A stretch of DNA of 7,169 nucleotides from positions 1 through 7,169 of the forward strand of contig JAPLHM010000271.1 in the NCBI GenBank assembly GCA_026389635.1. The letters run 5' to 3'. The notes below the pieces were generated by a model. It made no database searches and was not told the DNA's origin. It worked only from the letters and a program-made list of their open reading frames with translations. The position numbers were made by a program, and so were the translations under genes. Below are positions 1-5,537 of this stretch, piece by piece; position 1 is the first letter of the stretch; each line of letters begins with the position of its first letter. Source of the stretch: Chloroflexota bacterium. GTDB lineage: Bacteria > Chloroflexota > Dehalococcoidia > GIF9 > UBA5629.

Positions 1-2
1 AC

Positions 3-1988
3 CGCTCCATACATCACATGAGCAAGAGATACCTGACCCCGGAGCTAAAGGAGCAGTTCTGGATCTTCAACTGGGAATCTGCCACGCCCAACTACGAAAA
101 GATTCTTTCCATCGGTCTCAAAGGGATAGTGGAAGAGGCCAGGGAACGCCTCCAGAAGCTCGATAGTGAGTACATGGCCGAGACTATCAACGGCATAGAT
201 TTCGTCAGGAAGAAGGATTTCCTGGAGAGCACGGTCATGGCGCTCGAGGCGGTGTGCAGGTGGTCCAAGCGGTACGCTGCTCTGGCGCGCAGCCTGGCCA
301 AATCGGAGAAGGAAGTCCTCAGGAAGGTGGAGCTCGAGAATATAGCCGAGGTTTGCGACCGCGTTCCGCAAAGCCCGGCCCGCACCCTGCATGAGGCCAT
401 CCAATCATACTGGTTCATCCACCTGGTGGTGAATTTCCTGGAGATGCCTCAGGTAGGCTCCGGCATCAGGTTCGATGTTGTATTCAATCCCTTCTACGAG
501 AGAGACCTGGCCGCGGGGAAGATAACCCGTGACTCGGCGCAGGAGCTTGTGGAGTTCCTCTTCGTCAAATTTCAGGAGACCGGATTCCTGCACGCGCCCA
601 TCTGGTCCGGCTTCGGCGGCGGCGCGCTGGGCTTCCAGACGGTAACCATCGGCGGTGTCGATTCTAAGGGCCGCGATGTAACGAATGAGATGAGCTTCGT
701 CATCCTCGATGCTACCATGAGCGTGCGCGCCATCGTCCCGCCGCTGGCCCTGCGCTGGCATGACGGTATACCCGGCAAACTGGTGGACAAGGCCATCGAG
801 TGTTTGGCGTCGGGCATGCCACAGCCTGCCATTTTCAACGACAAGGTGGTTGTACAAAGGCTGGTCAACATGGGCACGCCAATTGAGGATGCGCGCAGTT
901 ATTCCATCAACAACTGCATGGTACCCACCATACCCGGCAAGAACTTTAGCCACATCTCGGCCTGGGCCAGCGGTGTTCCGGCGCCGCTCTGCCTCAACCA
1001 GGCACTTGGCATCGATCCACTGGCCATCTACAAGAAGGCCGGCAATAAAGTGCTCGATCCCGAGAAGATAACCTCCACGGAAGAGCTTTTCGACGCCTTC
1101 ACGGAAAATTATCGGCTGATCATACACCGCCTGGTGCGCATGGCCAATATCGCCGACGCCCTCTACAAAGAGTGGGCGCCGCGTCCATTCCTATCATCAG
1201 TTATCGACGACTGCATTGAGAGGGCGCAGGACGTGCGTGACTGGAACTACATGCCCGATTACCGCGATGTGACCCTTTTTGGACTTAATACCGTGGCTGA
1301 TTCGCTGACCGCGGTCAGGAAGGTGGTTTTCGATGATAAGAAGATCACCATGAAACAGCTTGTTGAAGCCCTCAAGAACAACTGGAAGGGCTACGAGGAG
1401 ATACGCCAACTGTGCCTGCGCGCGCCCAAGTTCGGCAACGATGATGATTATGCTGACCTGACCTCCAGGGAGGTGGCCCGCAGGATAGAGGAGGAGACCA
1501 GCAAGTGTAAGACCAACTGGGACACATCTGTGCACGTGGACGGCACGGCGGCTACCGCCTGGTGGAGTTTTGGACGCGTTTGCTGTGCGACCCCTGACGG
1601 CAGGATGAGTGGGGACCCCTTCAACGACGGGACAATCTCGCCCATGGCCGGCCGCGACAAGAAAGGCCCGACCGCGGTGCTAAGGTCCGTTGCGAAGGTA
1701 GACCCGCTCAAAAGCTGGAACCACCTGTTCAACCAGAGCTTCATGCCTCAGTTCCTGGTAGGTCATAATGCCGAGGCCTTTGCTCAATACCTGAAAACTT
1801 TTGCAGATATGGGCATACACCACATCCAGTTCTCCACCGTAAACAGGGAGACGCTGGAGGACGCCCAACAGCATCCTGAGAAGTACCCCACCCTGATGGT
1901 CAGGGTGGCGGGTTTTGCCGCGTACTTCATCGACCTGGACAGGAGTATTCAGGATTCCATCATAGCCAGGACGCCTCAGTGCTTTTAG
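3..1988 (+). CDS. Glycyl radical enzyme (PFL-like superfamily), 5'-truncated by window edge, non-canonical CMVP active-site loop
   Basis: Oxygen-sensitive cytoplasmic enzyme whose backbone glycyl radical generates a thiyl radical that attacks the substrate. Numbering from the Met codon at base 18, the PFL-like barrel runs to about residue 510. The glycyl-radical domain follows, with the ATPDGR segment near 524-529 and RVAGFAAYF near 629-637, radical Gly632, 25 residues from the C-terminus. The catalytic loop is NNCMVPTIPGK with Cys300. Most GRE dehydratases and lyases have CVEP here, with Glu as catalytic base; this protein has Val302. The frame stays open to the left edge, and residues near 17-37 match a part of PflD-like proteins about 130-150 residues in, so roughly 130 N-terminal residues lie outside the window and Met18 is probably internal. 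It overlaps the activase gene by 10 bases. The loop recalls benzylsuccinate-synthase-type enzymes, but the substrate cannot be named. GRE membership is very secure. Confidence 0.95.
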   Translation, partial: RSIHHMSKRYLTPELKEQFWIFNWESATPNYEKILSIGLKGIVEEARERLQKLDSEYMAETINGIDFVRKKDFLESTVMALEAVCRWSKRYAALARSLAKSEKEVLRKVELENIAEVCDRVPQSPARTLHEAIQSYWFIHLVVNFLEMPQVGSGIRFDVVFNPFYERDLAAGKITRDSAQELVEFLFVKFQETGFLHAPIWSGFGGGALGFQTVTIGGVDSKGRDVTNEMSFVILDATMSVRAIVPPLALRWHDGIPGKLVDKAIECLASGMPQPAIFNDKVVVQRLVNMGTPIEDARSYSINNCMVPTIPGKNFSHISAWASGVPAPLCLNQALGIDPLAIYKKAGNKVLDPEKITSTEELFDAFTENYRLIIHRLVRMANIADALYKEWAPRPFLSSVIDDCIERAQDVRDWNYMPDYRDVTLFGLNTVADSLTAVRKVVFDDKKITMKQLVEALKNNWKGYEEIRQLCLRAPKFGNDDDYADLTSREVARRIEEETSKCKTNWDTSVHVDGTAATAWWSFGRVCCATPDGRMSGDPFNDGTISPMAGRDKKGPTAVLRSVAKVDPLKSWNHLFNQSFMPQFLVGHNAEAFAQYLKTFADMGIHHIQFSTVNRETLEDAQQHPEKYPTLMVRVAGFAAYFIDLDRSIQDSIIARTPQCF

Positions 1989-2938
1989 ACTCACGGGAGG
2001 CCGGAGGCGCGGGTAGTGATAAAACTGAAAACGACCTCAAGGGGCTGGTATTTAATATCCAGCGCTACAGCATTCACGATGGGCCCGGCATAAGGACGAC
2101 GGTCTTTTTCAAAGGCTGCCCCCTGCGCTGCAAGTGGTGCTCCAACCCTGAGTCGATCGGCTCTCAGTCCGAGATACTCGTGCGGGAAGCCAGGTGCAAC
2201 GGCTGCCGCCGCTGCATTGAAGTGTGTGCCCCCGCTGCGCTGTCACTGGCTTCCACGGGTTTGTGGCTCGACAGGAAAAAGTGCGACCTATGCTTAAAAT
2301 GCATAGATGCGTGCTGGGAAGATGCCATAGAAGTAGCTGGCCGTTACATGAGCCTCGACGAGGTGGTAGATGAGTGCCGCAGGGATGAGATCTTCTACCA
2401 TAATTCGCACGGCGGCATAACGCTATCAGGGGGCGAACCGCTCATGCAGGCGGATTTTGCGCTGGCTTTATTGGAAAGGTGTAAATTGCACGGCCTCAAT
2501 ACCGCGCTCGATACCTGCGGCCACGTGCAGTGGCCGGTGCTGGAAAAGGCACTGGAGCACACCGACCTGCTGCTTTTCGATATCAAGCATCTTGATGCTG
2601 ATGAACACAGGGACGGCACCGGCGCGGACAATGGGCTCATCCTGACCAACCTTGAGAAGGCCATGAATTCCGGAAAGGCCAGGATCTGGATCAGGGTTCC
2701 TGTGATACCCGGCTACAATGACTCAGACCAGTATATAGAAGGGCTGGCCCGCAGGCTGCAGGGCATGAAGGCCGAGAAGGTGTCGGTACTCGGGTATCAC
2801 GAGTGGGGCCGGACCAAGTACCAGTCGCTCGGGAAGGCTTACCAGCTCAGTGGCCGTAAGCCGCTGACTGAGGAGCGTATGTGCGAGATCACAGGGATAT
2901 TCAAGTCTAAAGGATTGGACGCAACCGCCGGGTATTAG
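1979..2938 (+). CDS. Glycyl-radical enzyme activating protein (radical SAM, two extra 4Fe-4S clusters)
   Basis: Radical SAM activase that abstracts a hydrogen from the radical glycine of its partner, almost certainly the enzyme encoded just upstream. Visible motifs: the family opening KGLVFNIQRYSIHDGPGIRT (residues 21-40); the SAM cluster motif CPLRCKWC (Cys47, 51, 54); two ferredoxin-like CxxCxxCxxxC sets (Cys73/76/79/83 and Cys102/105/108/112); and the SAM-binding GGEP at 151-154. The double ferredoxin insert is typical of activases for non-PFL glycyl radical enzymes and is absent from PflA. At 319 residues it is near the family's usual size. The only conventional in-frame start before the conserved block is GTG at 1979, with AGGA seven bases upstream at 1968-1971. 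That start adds about 20 weakly conserved residues and overlaps the upstream stop by 10 bases, which indicates translational coupling. Confidence 0.95.
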   Translation: MLLDSREAGGAGSDKTENDLKGLVFNIQRYSIHDGPGIRTTVFFKGCPLRCKWCSNPESIGSQSEILVREARCNGCRRCIEVCAPAALSLASTGLWLDRKKCDLCLKCIDACWEDAIEVAGRYMSLDEVVDECRRDEIFYHNSHGGITLSGGEPLMQADFALALLERCKLHGLNTALDTCGHVQWPVLEKALEHTDLLLFDIKHLDADEHRDGTGADNGLILTNLEKAMNSGKARIWIRVPVIPGYNDSDQYIEGLARRLQGMKAEKVSVLGYHEWGRTKYQSLGKAYQLSGRKPLTEERMCEITGIFKSKGLDATAGY

Positions 2939-2965
2939 ATAGCTGCGAAATAAGGCTGTAAATAA

Positions 2966-2991
2966 AGGGGCTCCGCCGAAACGAAGCCCCT
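2966..2991 (+). terminator. Candidate terminator stem after the activase gene
   Basis: AGGGGCT (2966-2972) pairs perfectly with AGCCCCT (2985-2991) around a 12-base loop, 27 bases after the activase stop codon. Position and GC content suit a terminator for the GRE operon. The following bases are only GATCTTTC, so the U-tract is poor, and termination could instead be weak or bidirectional. Confidence 0.4.
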
Positions 2992-3086
2992 GATCTTTCA
3001 GATCTATGCTCCTCCCTACTCTCCCAATCAGGTAAGCCTGTTATCTCTGCTTTGACCCATTCACCGCAGCTTTTTACTGCGTAACG

Positions 3087-3162
3087 GAGAGCTCGGGAGT
3101 TTTACATGCTCTCATTGCCTGCACCAGGGGAGTTTACCTGTACTCCCCGCGCAGATGAGAGC
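3087..3162 (+). other. Compound hairpin with a competing upstream arm (possible structured RNA or repeat element)
   Basis: GCTCTCAT (3108-3115) pairs perfectly with ATGAGAGC (3155-3162). Inside this, GGGGAGT (3127-3133) pairs with ACTCCCC (3142-3148) around an 8-base loop. Upstream, GAGAGC (3087-3092) repeats the 3' arm and can pair with the same GCTCTC (3108-3113). GGGAG followed by TTTTAC (from 3095) also resembles GGGAGTTTAC (from 3128). Two alternative folds are therefore possible, as in attenuators, but no adjacent gene on the plus strand is positioned to be controlled. It matches no riboswitch or ncRNA family that I recognise. Confidence 0.4.
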
Positions 3163-3207
3163 GCGTTAAAGGAAAATGCCATACTACGAGCATGGCCTGT
3201 TTTTTGA
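3106..3207 (+). other. Doubtful 33-codon ORF inside the intergenic hairpin
   Basis: ATG at 3106 opens 33 codons ending at TGA 3205-3207, with GGAG at 3096-3099 six bases upstream. The peptide starts MLSLPAPGEF and ends RAWPVF, and I recognise no family. The ORF lies wholly within the compound hairpin and is probably a chance reading frame; it is recorded because its ribosome-binding site is well placed. Confidence 0.12.
3178..3205 (+). terminator. Weak stem plus T-tract
   Basis: GCCAT (3178-3182) pairs with ATGGC (3192-3196) around a 9-base loop, followed by CTG and six T (3200-3205). The stem has only five pairs, so efficient termination is doubtful. It could be a backup stop for plus-strand transcripts before they run antisense into the toxin gene. 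Confidence 0.25.
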
Positions 3208-3281
3208 CCATTAACCACCTCCCGGAGGGCTTGTCTGGTTTATTACCCTCAATTTCATGCTACTCCTAAAAAGCGGGGAGG

Positions 3282-4499
3282 TCAAACTCGCTCTTGGGCT
3301 TCTGGATTTTGTATCAAAGGAGCAATCAAAGGCCCGGTTGATGTTAAGTCAATAGAGTACCTGGGTTTGAATACGTTATTGGTAACTTGAATACTCTGAA
3401 TACGGTCAACCCTGTAAGCCCGTAGTTCGCCGGTGACAGTTTTCACAGCATAGAGCAGGAGATACCCATCTTTTGTTCGCCTTAAGCAGTATGGCTCTAT
3501 CGATCTTTTGGTCCCTCCGTAACCTAATTCAACACAAAGGAGATTGGCCGCCGCGAAACGAACAGGCTCGAGGGGCACCTTCTGTCCCCATATCCAAATG
3601 GTTGGAGGCGGAGACCATTCTTTCTCTTCACCCACAGCGAAAGAAATTGATGGCAGTATTGCAGGAGTAAGCTTGCCGTCAAGCCAACCAAACAAACGCG
3701 GGAGTTCCTGCCAGAAGTCATGAAACGGAGGCAATACCGGCAACTGGTGTGCAAGCATGTTAGCCCATTCTGTCTCGAGTTCAATCCGGTATCGTGAGGT
3801 CTCAAGTGAACTGAAAGTAAAAACCTCTACTCCTTTCGACTCACATTTCTGAATGTATACGGAATGAATCAATTCGGCCTGGGGATGAATTTCCCTCCGG
3901 CGGTAAAGGTTAACAATGTCATAAAGATCACGGGGACGGGAACGTTCGCCCATGGCTCTAAGCTTCTCAGCGAATAATTCCTCGAAACTATAACAACGAA
4001 CAGTCACTGTAGCCGGAAGGGTATCTGGGTAAGGATGGGATATCTGTCTGAGTACAGTTGGACGGATAACCTGCTCTGCCACGGTTAGATCTATTTTGAT
4101 GCTGGCAACACCGGGTGCATTCCTGGGTCCACGATAATAAACCCTGCCTTCAGCGGACCTGCCATCGGGTCGCATTCGTATGACCGGCTGCTTCTCTCTG
4201 AAATCGATGCCTGAGAGTTCGTAAATCTGTCCGAATATCTCCTGCAAGAGAGGCTCCACCTCGTCAGGTTTAATAGGTCCGTTTGGTAAAACAGTGAAAT
4301 CGAGATCTTCTGAGAAACGATAGGTTTCCATGTAGCATTTCTTGATACAGGTGCCGCCCTTGAAAACCCATGAGGCGGAAAGCCTCAAATTTGAGCCTAT
4401 GCCCGACAGGAGCCATCCGATGATATAATCCTTTTCGATGATATCTTCGCGCATTCCCCATTCGTGCACCCGTTCATTCAGTTCTGTTCGGCTTATCAT
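3282..4499 (-). CDS. abiEii: AbiEii-type nucleotidyltransferase toxin with C-terminal WYL-like domain
   Basis: Toxin of an AbiE toxin-antitoxin module. The family comprises DNA polymerase beta-like nucleotidyltransferases that arrest growth, and the characterised relative MenA adds nucleotides to tRNA acceptor ends. Visible motifs: FKGGT at 46-50 with Lys53/54; RFSEDLDF at 61-68 with Asp65 and Asp67 as metal ligands; KIDL at 135-138; and EELFAEKLRAM at 173-183 followed by RPRDLYDI at 188-195. All catalytic positions appear intact. A helical region to about 300 completes the usual toxin. Residues 305-380 are extra and read as a WYL domain, with IEPYCLRR, GYLLLYAV in the WYL position, and RAYRVDRIQSI. 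Total length is 405 residues, about 100 more than common AbiEii proteins. The ATG overlaps the antitoxin stop as ATGA, and GAGG (4510-4507) sits seven bases upstream. Family call is strong; WYL call is good; the target is unknown. Confidence 0.93.
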   Translation of the reverse strand: MISRTELNERVHEWGMREDIIEKDYIIGWLLSGIGSNLRLSASWVFKGGTCIKKCYMETYRFSEDLDFTVLPNGPIKPDEVEPLLQEIFGQIYELSGIDFREKQPVIRMRPDGRSAEGRVYYRGPRNAPGVASIKIDLTVAEQVIRPTVLRQISHPYPDTLPATVTVRCYSFEELFAEKLRAMGERSRPRDLYDIVNLYRRREIHPQAELIHSVYIQKCESKGVEVFTFSSLETSRYRIELETEWANMLAHQLPVLPPFHDFWQELPRLFGWLDGKLTPAILPSISFAVGEEKEWSPPPTIWIWGQKVPLEPVRFAAANLLCVELGYGGTKRSIEPYCLRRTKDGYLLLYAVKTVTGELRAYRVDRIQSIQVTNNVFKPRYSIDLTSTGPLIAPLIQNPEAQERV

Positions 4500-5326
4500 G
4501 ATGCAGCCTCACTTGTATCCAGAGTCACGTTGACGCATAGATTCCACCTTCGCATAAAATGGCCTTTTCGTGGTGCGCTCGGATCCAGTGACGAGACGCC
4601 TGAACTCATTCCTTTACGGCACGCTTCAATGAGTTTTTTATCAGCTATTTTTGTTGACTCAAGTAAATAGCCGAGACGTTTGAAAACCGTCCGGTTGCCT
4701 AATTTGTGTGCATACTCTAAAAGTAATGAGTCGTCGCGCCTTTCATGAGATAGATAAGCCCTGAGGATATCGGCGATGTGGCGGATGCCTGCTCCTATCT
4801 TCGGGTCGTCCAATATGTCGACTATAGTTCTTGTAGGATCTGACACAGGCACACGGGTCCGTCCGCGCCACACAATCTCTGTTCCGAAGATTTTGTCGCT
4901 GTCCATAACTTTTACGTAGAAAGGTGCGCCCTGGATTTCTATATGGCGTTGTCGCAGGGGTTTAGAGGATATCACTACGGTCTCTTTGAAAATTTGGTCG
5001 GTAAGACTCCAATGCTCGCAGGCCGACCACCCGCCAATGTAGAAAGGTGAAAACACCTTGGCTGCCACAATCCAGGGATCTTCTCTCCAGGCCAATGGTT
5101 CGACAACGTCGAGTGGCACAGTAGTATACAAACCCCTTCGGATGCGTGTAAGCCAACCAGCAGCCGCAAGGTAGGCCAGAAACCTACGCGTTCGCCGGAT
5201 GTCAAATCCCAATATATTCGCGGCTTCATGCGGCGTAAAAGGGCCGGTGATGCCCCGGTGGAGGGTAGTTAGTAAGGCTCGATTCTTTTCCGATATACCA
5301 CGAATAAAAGTGTTTGTTATATCCAA
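4496..5326 (-). CDS. abiEi: AbiEi-family antitoxin and transcriptional repressor
   Basis: Antitoxin partner of the downstream toxin. In this family the N-terminal winged helix represses the operon and the C-terminal part is needed for antitoxicity without forming a stable toxin complex (type IV). Here a winged helix occupies about residues 15-70, with FTPHEAANILGF as the first helix-turn and RRGLYTTVP as the wing. The AbiEi core follows: YIGGWSACEHWSLTDQIF (96-113), VSDPTRTIVDILDDP (161-175) and RTVFKRLGYLLE (212-223). The length of 276 residues is normal. The start is TTG at 5326, not ATG: GGAAGG (5341-5336) lies nine bases upstream, and the only nearby ATG, at 5343, is out of frame. A sigma-70 promoter and a 10-base inverted repeat flank the start. 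Overlap with the toxin is four bases, which favours antitoxin being made first. Confidence 0.92.
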   Translation of the reverse strand: MDITNTFIRGISEKNRALLTTLHRGITGPFTPHEAANILGFDIRRTRRFLAYLAAAGWLTRIRRGLYTTVPLDVVEPLAWREDPWIVAAKVFSPFYIGGWSACEHWSLTDQIFKETVVISSKPLRQRHIEIQGAPFYVKVMDSDKIFGTEIVWRGRTRVPVSDPTRTIVDILDDPKIGAGIRHIADILRAYLSHERRDDSLLLEYAHKLGNRTVFKRLGYLLESTKIADKKLIEACRKGMSSGVSSLDPSAPRKGHFMRRWNLCVNVTLDTSEAAS

Positions 5327-5377
5327 AATGCAATACCTTCCATAGGACGGAAACTAATACAATAAAAATATAACAAA
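5313..5377. promoter_or_regulatory. Candidate AbiEi operator: 10-base inverted repeat
   Basis: TTTGTTATAT at 5313-5322 is the exact reverse complement of ATATAACAAA at 5368-5377. Centres are 55 bases apart, near five helical turns. One arm overlaps the -10 hexamer of the antitoxin promoter, the other covers codons 2-5 of the antitoxin gene. Known AbiEi proteins bind paired inverted repeats in their own promoters, so autoregulation is a reasonable inference. The arms are AT-rich, which raises the chance of coincidence. Confidence 0.4.
5336..5341 (-). promoter_or_regulatory. Ribosome-binding site fixing the TTG start of the antitoxin
   Basis: The minus strand reads GGAAGG followed by nine bases and then TTG. 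The frame closes at a TAG about 30 bases upstream with no ATG or GTG in between, so this site supports TTG initiation. Confidence 0.6.
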
Positions 5378-5395
5378 GGATTTCATTGCTGTCAA
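5367..5395 (-). promoter_or_regulatory. Sigma-70 promoter of the toxin-antitoxin operon
   Basis: On the minus strand TTGACA (5395-5390, perfect -35) is followed by a 17-base spacer and TATATT (5372-5367, five of six matches to the -10). Transcription would start near 5360, giving a leader of about 34 bases that contains the ribosome-binding site. This is the strongest promoter in the window by consensus. Confidence 0.75.
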
Positions 5396-5411
5396 GTGTA
5401 AATAGCGGGAA

Positions 5412-5424
5412 AGGTCAATGACCT
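5412..5424. promoter_or_regulatory. Perfect inverted repeat AGGTCA-A-TGACCT
   Basis: Six-base arms with a single-base centre lie in the divergent gap between the antitoxin and rlmN, 16 bases upstream of the antitoxin -35. The spacing is compatible with a regulator site for either gene, and no regulator can be assigned. Confidence 0.3.
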
Positions 5425-5488
5425 CTTCCATTGTGCTATGGCGAATTCATCGCTCTTAGTGCCCCACTCGTCCTATCGTTAACGCGGG

Positions 5489-5517
5489 TTGCGGTCTGCC
5501 TGTCAGTAATCCATAAT
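5489..5517 (+). promoter_or_regulatory. Possible rlmN promoter
   Basis: TTGCGG (5489-5494), a 17-base spacer and CATAAT (5512-5517) give a good -10 but a poor -35. Transcription would begin near 5524, leaving a very short leader and placing the TTG at 5517 outside the transcript. Tentative, since the leader would cut close to the ribosome-binding site. Confidence 0.25.
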
Positions 5518-5522
5518 TGGAC

Positions 5523-5527
5523 AGGGA
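5523..5527 (+). promoter_or_regulatory. Ribosome-binding site favouring ATG 5538 for rlmN
   Basis: AGGGA lies ten bases before ATG 5538. The alternative in-frame TTG at 5517 has no purine-rich site upstream, so the shorter protein is preferred. Confidence 0.5.
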
Positions 5528-5537
5528 AACTAAGAAA

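Larger units (their letters stand above)
2939..3281. other. Convergent intergenic region, hairpin-rich, no secure gene
   Basis: This 343-base gap lies tail-to-tail between the activase gene and the toxin gene. I see no tRNA, rRNA or recognisable protein in it. It holds a GC-rich stem just after the activase gene (2966-2991), a small GATCT-TTC-AGATC hairpin (2992-3004), CGCAG/CTGCG around an AT loop (3065-3081), a large compound hairpin (3108-3162) with a competing upstream arm, and a weak stem followed by six T (3178-3205). The density of dyads suggests a terminator cluster, a structured RNA, or a decayed small repeat element. The sequence alone does not separate these. Confidence 0.6.

Noticed and set aside
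405..1127. 240-codon open frame on the minus strand within the GRE gene
   Set aside because: It is fully covered by a strongly conserved plus-strand gene; its translation shows no recognisable family and reflects G+C-rich antisense codons.
3052..3080. TTGACC and TACTGC considered as a plus-strand promoter
   Set aside because: The -10 matches only two of six positions at a 17-base spacing.
3160..3170. GTTAAAG next to a large hairpin, considered as an integron attC site
   Set aside because: GTTAAAG does not fit GTTRRRY, and no matching RYYYAAC is found at the other end of the hairpin.
3008..3285. Imperfect CTCC-rich ends around the intergenic region, considered as terminal repeats of a small transposon
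   Set aside because: The ends match too loosely and no target-site duplication is visible; only a search for further copies could revive it.
3258..3286. Minus-strand TTGACC-17-TAGCAT at the end of the toxin gene
   Set aside because: The -10 has only four matches and there is no gene to drive, so it is most likely chance.
5517..5537. TTG 5517 as the start of rlmN
   Set aside because: It has no ribosome-binding site, and the added seven residues are not typical of RlmN; ATG 5538 is better supported.
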